Shown in pieces: positions 1 to 12,816 of a stretch of 64,000 nucleotides of DNA. The stretch is from Acorus gramineus. Its lineage: Eukaryota; Streptophyta; Magnoliopsida; Acorales; Acoraceae. The notes beneath the pieces were generated by a model that saw only the letters and a program-made list of their open reading frames with translations, was not told where the DNA came from and did no database searches. A program made the translations under genes and the position numbers. Position 1 is the stretch's first letter. Each line of letters opens with the position of its first letter. The stretch lies in the NCBI GenBank assembly GCA_030737835.1, contig CM060853.1:17046895-17110894 (forward strand), written 5' to 3'.

Positions 1-2890
1 TATTTAATCAAATTATAGAAATGAAAATGAAAGGAATAAAGATGGAAAAGAAGCGGGGATTGAAGCTAATTCTAAACCAATATGAGCTGCGAATATAATC
101 GAAATCCAAAAGTTGGGATAGAAGCTAATTCCAACCAACCACGGGGACCTATGATCTTGGTCGGCTTTCTCATAATTTTAGTTGAACCCATGACTATAAA
201 GCGGGACGATAACGATAAAAAAAAATTCATCTAACAGGGTGTTTTCGTCATTTCACCCAGTAAGGTTAATTTCGTCATTTCATCTTTCTTCAGTTGTGAA
301 GTAAGTACTTTTTTTTCTTTTTCCTTTTTCATGATTTTGGATGCGTAGGATTTTTTTTTGTTGTCATTTGTTTTTGTTGGGAAAAATTTTTTTGATCTCT
401 TTAATTTATGCATTCTATGAGACGAAGTTCATAAATTTAACCCGTTGTATGGCGTGAAACATAAGGTAAGAATAGTGAAGAATAGCTAAAAAAAATTATT
501 TATTTTGATAGAATAAACTCTGATAGTTATATATGTATAAGCTAGGATAAAGCCTGATAACTATTATAAGAAAATGGTGAAATTGCTTATCTATACCAAT
601 GGATAAAAATATCATTCTCCGTTATTTTAAAAAATTTATCTCACCTAATAAACTCACACAGATTCTAAAAACTGTCACATCTATCAAATCAATTATATAT
701 CTCTCACACTATTCTCAAGAAGTATAATTGTCATTTAAAAAATCATAAACTCTTATTCATCACTTGTCAATCATTTATCATCACTTTATCCAATGTGAAC
801 CAAACAACAAAAAAGTCATTTTTACGTTTCCCAATGAGAATAACAAAAAAAACAATCAAACAAAAAATTACCTATTCAACCTAGATTGTTATCTATTTCA
901 GTATAACTATCGGAAGGGAATAACCTGAAGTTACACTCTCTATAGGGGGGTAAAAGAACGGTGAGAAATCTTTAATGGAATAGCTGATGAATCGTAGAAA
1001 TCTTTAGTCGGGTGCGGATTGGATTGGGGTGAACTCGGACCCAACACAGGCTGGGACCCGCCGGACCCAGTAAATTCAGGATCCGGGTCCGGACCCGGCG
1101 GACCCGGGTCGGGTCTGGGCCGACCCGAGTAGACACCATGGAATCTTCTTCCCCTTCGACGCCTACCAGAGCAGCAAGACCAACTTCCACTCCCCTCCAA
1201 CGCCTAATAGAGAAACAGCAGCACCGTCTAATCCTTCATCGGCGGCGGCCCCGCCATTCCCATGTTTTCTTTTGCGGCGGTGGAGGCGGGGTACCCGCCG
1301 ATCTTCTTCTTCAATTCACTCGGACAAGGTTGCGGCCTTGCGAGCCTGCGGCGGACAACGGCGGTGACATCGGGCATCGGATGTTGGGGAGAATGAGAGA
1401 GGGAAGGAGATGGGTCGGCGTCGGGTTTGTGTGGGTGGGATGAAAGAGGGGAGAGTGAGATGTGTTGGTGGCGGCATCAAAGTGCAATCGGGGAGAATGA
1501 TATTTTGACATGTTAGGGTTTGTGTGGATTTATGTGTGGGTACTGACTGGTAGGTGTAAATGCGTGGGTTTAATGACCTTACATTATTTTATGGGTAGTC
1601 TAGCGGGGTTGGGTCTATGGTAGCAAAAAAATATTTAAGGGGTCGAGTCCGGGTCTATAGGATCGGGTTGGGATAGATCAGGTCCCACTCTGTTTGAATG
1701 ATCCGAATTCTTTGAGTTGGGTCTATATCGGATCTTGGATTCTTCGGATCAAATATTTTACGTCTTTTATTTGATCGAGTCTGAGTTGACCCGCGACCCG
1801 TTGATAGGCCTAACTGGAAGCCCACTAGTGGTTGGAAAAAAAAATTATCTTGACCGAAGTCACATAAGTTCCATTGACATTTTCGCTGAGAGATTAATAT
1901 TGTGGTATGATATGTTGGAATGAATATTTTTGGCTTATTAGTGCTTTCTAAAGAAAATGCAAGACTCGTTTGGGGATTGTTGAAATAGTTATATGAAGAT
2001 GGAATTTTTTTTCATCAAAGGATATGAAGAAACTCCTTGCATTTTTTGAAAAGGTTTTTTCTTTTGTCAAGAACAATTAACACCCAACTATCTTCAAGTT
2101 ACGGTGCACTTGTTTTTAAGAAACGCATGTTCATAGTGTAACACCAAGACATTGTTCTTTTAGATCATGTTTGGATATAGAAAGTGACTTATTCTTGGGC
2201 ATACAGTTATACCAGTATAAGTGGGTATAGCAGTGGAATAAGTGATTTTGTTCTAGACATATAGTTCATGTTTAAAGAGTATTTCTTATTACCTACTATT
2301 CTTAAGTTTTGCAACAACACCTGGTTTTACTAATTGTTGATAATCAATAATCATGCAGGTCAATGTTTATTCTATTAGCTGATTGAATTTTGGGATGCAG
2401 GAAATTGCACTAGGAAATGTTGAGGGCACTTGATATTCAAGGGTTGTTTAGTGGAAACTTTTCTGGGAAACGTTGGCTTTTGAATATTTTCCGTGTTTTT
2501 CTAGAGTTTTTGAATGTGTCATATTGCTCTAATGATATATAATCAGAATCATTCATTATTACCTTTCAAATAGTTTACTTACACACCAAACTTTTTTTTA
2601 TTTTGGTGGATAAAAGTGGGATGGGGTTGGTTCTAGGTTGAGAATTTAGTTGCTCTGTTTTGATATTTCATAGCTATTCTTTTCTTATTTGAAAAATAAA
2701 GAAAATTATTTCAAAGCAAGTTATTTTGTTTGGGTAATTTCTTCATCTTGTTGTTCATTGAATTGATTTTTGTTAGTTTTATTGAATTTTTTCAGTTAGT
2801 TATTCTATGATTCTATCCATCCAGTTTATTTAAATAAAAAAATAATTTGTTACATTGTATCTCATATCTATCCCACTCCAACACTTCCCC
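1..2890. other. Intergenic, no gene recognised
   Basis: AT-rich sequence with one GC-rich island at about 1010-1500. The island holds many GGGTC/GACCC steps and overlapping open frames on both strands (for example + 1138-1443, starting MESSSPSTPTRAARPT, and - 940-1200). The GGGTC motif recurs at 1610-1810. Open frames on both strands with low-complexity Arg/Pro/Gly composition are what GC-rich DNA gives by chance, so no gene is called. A captured exon fragment cannot be excluded. Confidence 0.5.
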
Positions 2891-2939
2891 CACCCCATTA
2901 GTACACCGAATCAACTTGAACATTACCCACCCGCCAACT

Positions 2940-3400
2940 AGCATTCCTGGTTAGAAGAGGTATCTAACCTGAGAAAAGTGACATAGATCATTCTTACTCC
3001 GTGATACAAATGCACCTGTTCCTAAATGAAATCTCTCGTGCCATCACCATAATGCGTCCCCAATCCCTAACTGAGGGCTGAAACAACTCCCATATGTTCT
3101 CGATGTCTGATCTCGCTCCTCGAAAAATTACCTTGTTTCTGATGCGCTCAATCGCTTAAGTCACCATTGGCACAACTGATTGTGAAATCACTTCTATTAG
3201 ACCGATGACTTTCTTCTTCATGTCTTTTCCTGCTGCCCATAGGTCGTTGATGGACTGGAAGGACATATCCAAACCAGTATGAGCGCCAACCATAGCCCGT
3301 AACTAATTTGTCATCGCGCACTCGCTGAAAAAGTGAAGCACATATTCTGGAGCCGCTGAACACAATACACAATCCGTTGGTTCATTCCTCGTCCATTTTG
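2940..3400 (-). mobile_element. LINE remnant, C-terminal region
   Basis: On the minus strand, broken frames give a reverse-transcriptase zinc-binding-like stretch (SAAPEYVLHFFSECAMTN near 3370-3310) followed by RNKVIFRG and a segment with ENIWE and DWG. This is the usual order at the C-terminal end of plant L1-type LINEs. The downstream part (2950-3060) is similar to 43330-43430, and the ENIWE..DWG part to the remnant near 35300, so all three come from one related group. It is decayed, with stops in every frame, and no target duplication was found. Confidence 0.6.
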
Positions 3401-3839
3401 CTCAATAAAATAAGATCATCAATTGTTGATGTAGTTGTTTGCCTAGCTATGAATTAGTTGGTCTACTTGAACGTCGTTGCCAAAGTGGTCTCTATCTACG
3501 AATTTATTTACTTTGGTTTGAAGGAAAAAGATTGATTAAACCTTTCCTACGGAGCGAAGAGACTATTGCAAAAACTAAATTTACACTAGCAGGAGTTGAA
3601 CCAAACTTAGTAAGTAAGGATCTCATTCTATTGTGCAGCGATCAGTAGATTGAACTTCCAAACGTCAGAACTTTGTTTAGTCCCACTCTCAAAGGTCGGG
3701 TCGGTAGGAGAAGAATCAAAAGACAGAACAAAATAGAGCAAAAACGAACTTCCTGTTCAATTTCCCAGCACCAACAGAAGCGGACAGTCAACATATGGCG
3801 GTGAAACTTTGCCGGGGGGACAAAATGACACAAGTGAAC

Positions 3840-4420
3840 CCTTTGTAGAAGTATAACTCATCCACAACTGAATCAAGGAAAATGTTAATGTATTAAAGTG
3901 AGACTTCATGCATTCAAACACAGCAGAGTACAACAATTTCTGGATATCACATATATATCTGAATGAAAGGCAGCTACAATGCAAAGAGGAGATCCACTAA
4001 AATGTTGAAGTATAACTCATCCTCAACTCAATCAAGGAAAATATTTATGGATTAAAGTGAGATTTTGTGCATTCAAGCACAAGAGAGAACAACAATTTCT
4101 GGATCCAACAAATATTTCTGAATGAAGAATATCTATAAATGCACCAAGAAGATCCACTAAAATGTTTGAGCCTATCTCATCCACAACTTGATCTAGGAAA
4201 ATATTCATGGATTAAAGTGAGATTTCATCATGCCATGGAAATGAAAGCACAATGACACAGAACACACAATTCAAAGAAGATCTACTGAAATGCAAATTTA
4301 ATCTATCGAGAATTAGATTAGGAAATAATTCATAGATTCAGATCATGCATTCCCGTCTTCCATGGAAACCAAAATCACAAAAACACAGTTCAAAGAAGAT
4401 CAATTGAACTACAAATCCTG
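3840..4420. repeat. Tandem repeat, about 155-160 bp, four diverged units
   Basis: Units beginning near 3847, 4007, 4165 and 4300 share an AACTCATCC..AACT..ATC block, AGGAAAAT, GATTAAAGTGAGA and AAGATC(C/A)ACT(A/G)AAATG. The first three are close to each other and the fourth is more diverged. No coding potential is seen. The repeat ends shortly before AT-rich sequence and an (AT)n run. Confidence 0.7.
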
Positions 4421-4612
4421 TATATACACACACATGTATACACGTACCATGTGGGTTTAAATGTAATATTTGACTATATTATTGATATAATAACGTGATA
4501 GAGAAAGAAAAAAAAAATTATACAATATTGAACCATTCAAAATATTCATTCCATTTAATATATTAATAAATTTGATTATCATGTAATATTTTATTATAGT
4601 AAAAATAACATA

Positions 4613-4617
<5 letters not shown>

Positions 4618-4648
<31 letters not shown>
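4618..4648. repeat. (AT)n microsatellite
   Basis: An uninterrupted run of about 30 bases of alternating AT in an AT-rich stretch. Similar short (AT)n runs occur at 49797-49818 and 60353-60379. Confidence 0.9.
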
Positions 4649-4650
<2 letters not shown>

Positions 4651-5084
4651 TTTTAAATTATTAAAATTTGAATATAATAATGACTTTATATGCGATTTTG
4701 AAATCATTAAATATATTTATGATTTACATATTTAATTTGAAATCTTGAAATATATTTATGATTTACCTGTATCTTATTTGAAATCTTAAATTTTGAATAT
4801 ATTGATATTATTTATTACTAATTTATGAGAGCTAAAAACAAAAATACAAATTTGTGTCACTTTTTCTTTAATAAATAAATAATAAATTATGATTTATACA
4901 TATCTGATATGAAATCTTAAATTTTAAAAATATCAACATGATTCATTATTAATATGGGAGTATAAAAATAGAAAATGAAAAGCTAATCACTTTTCTTTTA
5001 ATAAGTAAAATAATATACATGATGTTGTTTCTTCCAAAATTGAGTAAATTTTTATTACCAATAATATTATTATTAGTAGTAACC

Positions 5085-5270
5085 TTACATGAATTGCCAC
5101 CATCTGATATAGATTAGAGCACCATGACATTCGTGAATTGCCACCATCTGATATAAATGTCATTAATGAAAACATTGAATGGTTGAATTCATTAACAATA
5201 TATAATCACTGGTTGAATTCATTAATAATATATAATCACTGGTTGAATTCATTAATAATATATATAGTCA
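5085..5270. repeat. Short tandem duplications, including a 30-bp unit x3
   Basis: A 30-bp unit beginning GGTTGAATTCATTAA is repeated at 5181, 5211 and 5241. Just upstream, a segment with GAATTGCCACCATCTGATAT occurs twice, near 5093 and 5136. No gene is seen here. Confidence 0.75.
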
Positions 5271-5679
5271 ATTAATGGCTAATAATTTTGTCATTAATAG
5301 TAGTCAATTTATTATTTATTGATTTTTTATTTTTTTTTGGGGGGCGGGGTTTAACTACGTGTTTGAGATTTTCAATGATTGTTGAGTCATCTTTTTTCTT
5401 ATAAACAACCATGTAAATAAAATTCCACAAAAAAAAAAAAAAACACACTTAACTAAAGAGGGGATTGGGTTTTTGTTGGATGTAAATTTAGAGTTTTCCC
5501 CTTCTTTTGTGTGTTTTTTAGGGTGGATAACCGCTTCTTCAGTCTAATTCTTTGTAGAGATTTAGCTACACGTGACCTCACACCAAAAATATTTGCATAT
5601 GCATCATTTAAATTTTTTTCACAATGGTTAAAATGAATTCATTCAATTTATCATAAAGATATATTTTTAATAAGGAAAA

Positions 5680-6190
5680 AAATCCAAATAACCTGTTTTA
5701 AATTGTCTGAAATTCATATAACCCATAACCCCTTAAAAACATCTATGTAAATCCAAATAATCTTCTAAGTTAAATTTTCGTTAGCAAATGAAGAATATTA
5801 TACGAATATTCTGTTTGATTAACTTTTAGTAAAAACACAATATACCAAAAAAAGCCTTTACAATTTGTTAAAATGTAGAAAACTCATTGTAAATGATGAT
5901 TTTATCCCACTAGATATATTATAAAACTCTATTTGGAGGGGTAAACTCATCTTTTACATATGATTTTTCGTATTTTTAACATATTGGAGGTTTTTTTGGT
6001 ATATTATATTTTCATACAGGATTAATTAGACAAAATATTCATAGAATAATCATAATATGTCAATGAAAATTTAATTGAAGGGGTTATTTAGATTTACATA
6101 GATGTTTTTAGGGGATTATATGGATTTTAAGAAAAGTTATGGAGTTATATAGATTTTGGGTAATTTATAGGGGTTCATATGGATGTTCCA
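5680..6190. mobile_element. Foldback MITE-like inverted repeat, about 510 bp
   Basis: The two halves are imperfect reverse complements around a centre near 5925. ACATCTATGTAAATCCAAAT at about 5739 pairs with ATTTAGATTTACATAGATGT at about 6087. ACAATATACCAAAAAAA near 5838 pairs with TTTTTTTGGTATATTAT near 5993. The outer ends (ATCCAAATAAC and GTTCATATGGAT) also pair loosely. Nothing inside could encode a transposase. The long arms fit a foldback or Mutator-like non-autonomous element. I could not fix a target-site duplication. Confidence 0.65.
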
Positions 6191-7080
6191 TTTTCAAAAA
6201 TGTATACTTCATAGGAGTACGTTATTATTATTTTTTTATATGAGGGTATATATTTTAAGGACTATATTAGACTCAATTTTTTTTGCAGTTTAAAATGCAG
6301 TCTTATATACCTCATTAGCTCAGTCCACTCACTACATCGAGATATATATCTTGTTAAATTTTATTTATATTTTCAGTACGTAATATAATTCAATTCATGG
6401 GGATAGATATATTTCAACTTTTACAAAAAAATACATATCTCATTAATTGAGGTATTTGATTTTTGAAAATATAACAACACGTTTTGTATGCATTTAGATT
6501 ATAATATAGGCTGAGTATAGTATTTTTCTTATCTAATCTCAAAAGAAAAATGAAATAAAAAAGGCGTTACACCTAAGCCTCATTTAGATATGAGTTTAAA
6601 TTGATTCTGCGTTTTAACAGCTAAAAATTTTCAAACTCATTTCCAAACAAATTTTCAGCGTTTAGCTTTTCAAACTATCATATCCTTTTTTATGGTAAAA
6701 AATCTTGAGGTTAAAAATATAATAAAACAATAATTTTTAAAAGTTGAGTTTAAAATACAAGATTCTAAAAATCTTGACTTTTCAATTTTACATTCAAATG
6801 CAACTCTAATATTTTTACCGTTTAAAATACAGTACTATATGCATCGTTAAAAAATACGTAAGACAAGGTACATGCCAAATTAAATTTTCTTTTACATTTA
6901 TTAAAAAAAATATAGTGATATGTAATTTTCGTTAATATTTTGTTAAATGATATTTATCATTTTAAAAAAATAAAAGTATGAATAGTAAAAAGGATTAGCT
7001 GTAACATTTTTCATAAAATATATTTTTGTTATAGAACCGACCATTATGAGGTTGTAACTGGTAAAAGCAAAGCTGGGCCT
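6191..7080. other. Intergenic AT-rich sequence
   Basis: No ORF or RNA gene is recognised. A stretch at 6270-6500 shares the motif GGTATATAAGACTG (or its complement) with 14500-14550, suggesting another dispersed repeat. The rest is low-complexity AT. Confidence 0.5.
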
Positions 7081-7089
7081 AGTTACAGT

Positions 7090-7350
7090 CGGTCTCTTTT
7101 ACTTCCGTCGCTGTTGATGGGGCACAAAAACCCGACCAGTTCCACCAGACCCGGCCCATTAAACATCGGATACAACGGTCATTTCGCAAGAAAGGCCAAG
7201 CCCTAGATATTTTTGGCCCGACCAAAGGCGGTGGTTTTATATGCCGATCTCGCAACAACCCTCGAAAAGATCCGTATTTTCTCCTCTCACGGGCGCCTCT
7301 AGCGTTCGCTTCTCCTCTTCTAGGGTTCGATCCGGAACCTCTTTAAGGTA
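7090..7350 (+). promoter_or_regulatory. Promoter and 5'-UTR of the KH gene
   Basis: A GGCCCATT (site II type, reverse of TGGGCC) lies at 7153-7160, with more GGCCC steps near 7215. A TATA-like TTTATATG lies at 7236-7243, followed by a C/T-rich leader. A 5'-UTR donor (AAG/GTACTT) sits near 7346 and its acceptor (TGTGCAG) ends at 7803, 43 bases before the ATG. Site II motifs are common in broadly expressed plant housekeeping genes. The transcription start (around 7260-7270) is inferred. Confidence 0.6.
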
Positions 7351-7846
7351 CTTCACTCGAAAACATGTTCATTCGCTTCGTCTTTTGATCTGAAATCGGT
7401 TCGGTTTCACTTCTTTTCTTGTCTTCGCCGGTGGAATCTAGGGTTTTTTTTTTATTAAGGTCCACTCTTACACGCATTTTGGGGTAATTATTGTTATTGA
7501 TCTTTTGCGACCTCGATATTTTTGTTGTTGTTGGTGTTTCTGTTCTCATATCAGCTCGTTAAAATTTTGGGTTTTCTCTAAGATATTATTTCTACGAATC
7601 TCTTGATGATTCCCCACTTCTTGATCAGATCTGATCTCAATTTTTTTTCTTGCTTTTATTAGTGTATAATTTTTTTTAAAGTTTTCTAATTTTCATTTGG
7701 TTTCTTTCATAATGAGAAGATTTGTTAGCTCTGTGTTTTTGCTTTGAATCTTGTGAACATCAATAAAAAGAAAGTTTATTTATTTATTATATTATATGTG
7801 CAGATATATTTGATTTTGAGTTAATATATTGGGTTGAGTAGCAAGA

Positions 7847-10472
7847 ATGGCTGGGCAAAGAAATAGCTATGGCAAGAGGTCCCACTCGGACTATTCTGAT
7901 AATGGGGGAAGCAAGAGAAGAAACCCTGGAGATGAGAGGGACTCCTATGCCCCCGGACCGGAAGACACTGTCTACCGTTACCTGTGTCCCGGGAAAAAAA
8001 TAGGGAGCATCATTGGGAGGGGTGGTGAAATTGTGAAGCAATTGAGGGCTGAGAGTCAATCTAAGATCAGGATCGGTGAGACTGTACCTGGGTGTGAAGA
8101 GCGAGTGGTGATGGTATTCAGCACGAACAAGGAAACCAATGCCATGGATGATTCTGGTGAGTATATTTGCCCTGCGCAAGATGCTCTCTTTCGGGTACAC
8201 GAGAGGCTTGTTGCGGAGGAGAATCAGGATGATGAAGACGGCGATGGTGAACCTCCCCAAGCTACTGTTCGCCTGTTGGTTCCATCCGATCAGATTGGTT
8301 GTGTTATTGGGAAAGGTGGACAGATAATTCAGGGTATCCGTAGCGAGACTGGTGCACAGATTCGGATTTTGAAAAATGAACACCTTCCTCCATGTGCCCT
8401 TCCTAGCGATGAGCTTCTCCAGGTATTTGGGTGTTTTATGTTTCTCCTGTTTGTAGCTGCACCAAGTGATGCTAATTGAGGTCTTTCAAGTTATATTTTG
8501 CTAGTTGCCACATGCATGTGTATTTTTATTGAGAAATGCATTTGTTTGTTGATTATTCAATTTCATGTAGGGTATTCATGTTATACAGGATTGTGAATAT
8601 TGAAATTGTATTTTTCTCATATGATTTGTATATGATCTGAGATTTTTTCAAGGGTTCTTTGTGGTTTGTGTTAATATGTAGGCTACAGTACGAATTGTTA
8701 ACCTTCAAACATCATCAATAAGTTTGTTGTCATTTTAACATGGATTGCTTAATTTATATGCACCCATGAACACATTATTTTCATGGTAATAGTAATTTTT
8801 ATTTTGTCTGCAGATATCTGGAGAAGCTGCAGTTGTTAAGAAAGCACTGTATCAAATTTCGACCCGCCTTCATGAAAATCCCTCTCGAACACAGAATCTG
8901 CTCTCCTCTTCGATGTCCCAAGTGTACCCAACGGGTGGTCAATTCATGGGTCCAAGTGGTAATGCACCTATGATGGGTATTGCACCGCTGATGGGTCCCT
9001 ATGGAGGATACAGGGGTGACACTGGAGAGTGGCCTTCACATCCTTTCTACCAAGCTCCAAGGGATGAAAACTCTTCCAAGGAGTTCTCTCTTCGTCTTGT
9101 TTGTCCGACTGGAAACATCGGAGGTGTGATTGGTAAAGGTGGTGCCATTATCAAGCAAATTAGGCAGGAATCTGGAGCTTTTATCAAAGTTGACAGTTCG
9201 TCTTCTGAAGGAGATGACTGCATCATATCCATATCAGCTAAGGAGGTGAGATACTTAATCTTTCTTTTTGAGAGTCGTAATGTTTTATGTTGATCAAAAT
9301 CTAACACGCATGAACTTTTTTCCCTTTCAGTTCTTCGAAGACCCATTTTCCCCAACCATTGATGCAGCTGTTCGTTTACAGCCCCGCTGCAGCGATAAAA
9401 TTGAGATGGAATCTGGGGATGCTTCATACAAGACCCGTCTGCTCGTCCCAACAACTCGTATTGGTTGCTTGATTGGTAAAGGTGGGTCCATCATATCTGA
9501 GATGAGGAGATATACAAGAGCAAATATTCGTATACTTTCCAAGGAACATCTTCCTAAAGTTGCTTCAAATGATGATGAGATGGTTCAGGTAATGTCCTTT
9601 TCCAGTGCAACTCGCAGAATGTAATAACTTTCTCTGTGCATATATGTGTTTTTGCTTTCTTCTTTGTTAATGATGCAGTATTAAATGTTCTGCAGATCAG
9701 TGGTGACCTTGAAGTTGCCAGGAATGCTCTTCTCCAAGTCACAACAAGGTTAAAGGCAAACTTTTTTGAACGGGAGGGTGCTTTGCCTGCATTTGCTCCC
9801 CCAGTTCCCTATCTTCCTATGTCAACTGATGTTTCGGAGGGATCAAAATATGGAGGCAGAGAGAGATCACATGGGCGTGGATATTCTTCATATTCAGGCG
9901 GCTATGGGGCTTCTAGTGATGTGCCCTCTCCTGATTATGGGATGTATCCTGGTCCTCAGGTGAGTGCTACAATAAGCTTTTCCTGTTGTTGCTCACACTT
10001 GTGATATTGAAATGATGATGATTGACTGTTCAGTATTTCATGTGATGGAGATCTGTCGACTGTGGTTTTGTTATTGAGATATTACATATGTTTTCCATTT
10101 CATCGATATTTTACAGCTGCTTGGATTTTTAACTCTGTCATTTGTGTTTTCTGTTTCAGGGTGGTGGCAGTGGTTATGGAACTTATGGTGGGTACTCCTC
10201 GGGTCGTTCCGGTAGTGCCGGGTAGGGACTCTTTGCTCCTGTGATACTCTGAGCATTCATTATATATAATTTGTATTGTGATTCGTTTCACAATGTTGAT
10301 TGCAATTTTGTTCTCTTTACACATCCTATTGCAACTTTAATTTTGGGTCAACAGTTTTAGTCTTTCTATTGTTTGTAAAATTTGTTGATTGTACTCAGCC
10401 CTGATGTATATATCATGTACCAGGTTGTCTGGTCAAAACCCTGTCTCCCACGGGAAACACCATGGGTATTAG
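7847..10472 (+). CDS. KH domain RNA-binding protein, four KH domains (At5g15270-like)
   Basis: A nuclear or cytoplasmic RNA-binding protein of the plant PCBP/HEN4-like family; its RNA targets are unknown. CDS exons are 7847-8422, 8814-9245, 9331-9588, 9696-9959, 10160-10221 and 10424-10472, all with GT-AG introns, giving 546 residues. Four KH domains show their GxxG loops: GRGG at 57-60, GKGG at 155-158, GKGG at 299-302 and GKGG at 385-388. An acidic linker (ENQDDEDGDGE) separates KH1 and KH2. The C-terminus is Gly/Tyr/Ser-rich and ends SHGKHHGY. The start is the first ATG after the 5'-UTR acceptor. If the last CDS intron is retained, a TAG overlapping its donor (10223-10225) gives a 531-residue form. 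From memory the closest Arabidopsis genes are At5g15270 and At4g18375, and the neighbouring PPR and CASP genes favour At5g15270. Exon joins are inferred from splice motifs and frame. Confidence 0.93.
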
Positions 10473-11090
10473 GATCCTGATGATTAGAGCCTACAGGTAG
10501 ACCATCATATTTACCTTCCATTTTACCATTTGCTAGTAGTGTTTGAGTAATATGTTTAGTCCATTAATCATGTATGATGGATTTAATGTCTTGTCCTAGG
10601 CAGCCCACCTATATACTGATTTCTAATACTCCTGCTTTTGACCTTTCTTTCCTTACGTTCCTATCCAAACAGCCAAGGGAAGCCTGGAGCTAGCCTACCA
10701 AATCCTTTTGACGAAGCCTGAAGCCTAGACCTGAAGACAAGATGAACAGGGGTTGAGATACCAATGCCAATCTTGGATGCAAACTGGAGATTGAACTTCA
10801 ATACATGATTTTCTCCTGCCCTTAAAATTTTTCCAAGCCTTCCCCTAAGGCCTTGTAACCTTTGACCTTATTTGCGTGTATTGACTTATTTAATTTCAAC
10901 GTCTTGTACTTTAAGGCCATGGCTGAATCAGAATCCCCTCTCTATTTTCGCTATAAATCTAATTACTGTTTGTATGCAGATGAATTTGTTTATTGCTTGC
11001 CATCTTTTCACAAGTTTACGACCTTTGGCTGTAGAAACCTGCAATTGGCCGTGGACTTTAGTCTGATCTAAATATTTTTTTAATATATTT
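10473..11090 (+). other. 3'-UTR of the KH gene with an intron
   Basis: A donor (CTACAG/GTAGAC) at 10497 and an acceptor (CCAAACAG) ending at 10672 define a likely intron within the 3'-UTR. The downstream exon runs through AT-rich sequence to perhaps 11090. An intron more than about 50 bases after a stop codon can make a transcript sensitive to nonsense-mediated decay. Here the donor is only about 25 bases after the normal TAG, but about 270 bases after the TAG exposed by retaining the last coding intron. Confidence 0.5.
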
Positions 11091-12815
11091 CCTGCTTGTC
11101 GTTTTCATTCTATCTTGCCTGATCAGGGTTTTAGGGTTTTCATGAACTCTTGTTCACATACAATAGAGAAGAACATGCTGCTATTGAAGCATTCTCCCTT
11201 TCAGGCTTCATAAATTGTGGCTTTATAATGTTTTATATATATTTGTCAACAGGCAACCATGCACTTGTTCTTTAAAACATGTTAAAAAAAATATGCTTCA
11301 TGTCTCTGTGGTGCATGCTCAGGCATTCTTTAGCAATGTTTTGAAAGAGGAAGAATGTTTCAGAATGTAATGGCTTCCTGGGAAATTGATATCTTTAAGT
11401 AGAAATATTGCATATGCAGATATATTGTTGAAGTTCATGAGGAAGTAATTAAATGTTTATGATTTCAATATTTTTTTAAAGAAAAAATAGAGCATGTCAG
11501 TTGATTCAAGTTTACATATTTTCTTGTCCTTTTTTTTGCATGTGTTACATCACAGGGAATGACCTAATTTTTTAAGCTATGCAAGGAAAGGTACTTTGCC
11601 TAACAAGCTGGTAAGCTACTATGTTGATGGTCCAGGTGAACACTCTTTTTCCTTTTTTCTTTGAATTTACTGTTTAAATTTTCTTTGAGTAATTTGTCTG
11701 ATGAGGGAGGATAGATGATATTCTCGTGATCCTTGCCACATTGGATAGCTTTTCAGATTTTAGAATGACGGATTTTTTTTTTTGTTGATACGTGAAGGAT
11801 AGTAGTTTTTTTTCATTTTGTATTCCTTTGCCTTTTTTTAATAGATAGTGTGTACAAGTCTCATAGTTTTTAAATTTTTTTGGTGGAGTTGTCAAGTGTG
11901 TCATTGCTGTCTAGCGTCTACGAGTTGCATTAGGAGTGCTTGGCTGGAGATATACCTGGGCATCCAAACCTACCTTTATATGCTGTGTGCGTGCTGAGGT
12001 GTTCCAGGGACTTAAATAGTAAGAACGTATTAATAAACATGATTCAAGTCAGTCTAATAAAATAAATAAATAAATATGCTTTGAATCAATGGGGATCTTG
12101 ACCTGATAGGTTTTTGCATTGGATTCTCTTTTGTGGCGCCAAGAATGAAAATTCCCAGTCTAAAGTTATTTTGTGAAGATGCGTTTAATCTTTTATATAT
12201 ATAGTCAGTGGGGATCTTGAGTTTGTTACTGATGTACTGCCTTGCCTGTTTATTAAGCATCTCTAGTTCTTTTACCTTGATTGTCGCAATTGTTTTCTGT
12301 TCAAGATGACTAGTCATATAAATAGAGACATTCTTGTGGTATCAAATTTTGGTTGATAGAGAACAACATGCATCTAAAGTGATGGGTTATTTGAATCCAT
12401 GCTGTCATGGGTTGAGTCCCAGCAATTACATAATAAACAAATAGAAAAATCTTGTGTATGCACATGCCCAGTCTTGATTTACCAGGTTGCTCAGGTTATG
12501 TTTATGTGCTATAATAACCATTTATCTCCCAAGTGTTTAGCCATCTCACTGGTTTTTCAGTGGATGATATGCATCTCTGTTTCTTTTATAGGTTATGTCT
12601 GTTTTCAGTTGAATTGCATGTTTGGCATGACGTGTTTGAAAATGAGTTGTTCCACTATTGTTATTTATTTGTTTGTCTACGAGACATTAGTAAATGACTG
12701 TGAGCATGGAAATATATATATATAGCCTTTGGTGTATTTGTTATGCTAAGTTTGTCAGTTTTTAATTCACAAAGTATTTCTTTGTCTTTGAATCTACTAG
12801 CTTTTCTGTCTTGGT
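11091..12815. other. Intergenic, no coding gene recognised
   Basis: T-rich sequence with no ORF resembling a known protein. It lies between the KH gene and the snoRNA candidate at 12.82 kb, and could be a non-coding transcript or an extended 3' region. Confidence 0.4.
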
Positions 12816-12816
12816 A

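Noticed and set aside
940-1443. Overlapping open frames on both strands (86, 72 and 101 residues)
   Set aside because: GC-rich, low-complexity sequence that is open in several frames; no recognisable domain.
9960-10159. ATGATGATGATT and CTGT/CTGA-like motifs in an intron of the KH gene as an intronic C/D snoRNA
   Set aside because: No proper D box at a suitable distance and no terminal stem or rRNA complement.
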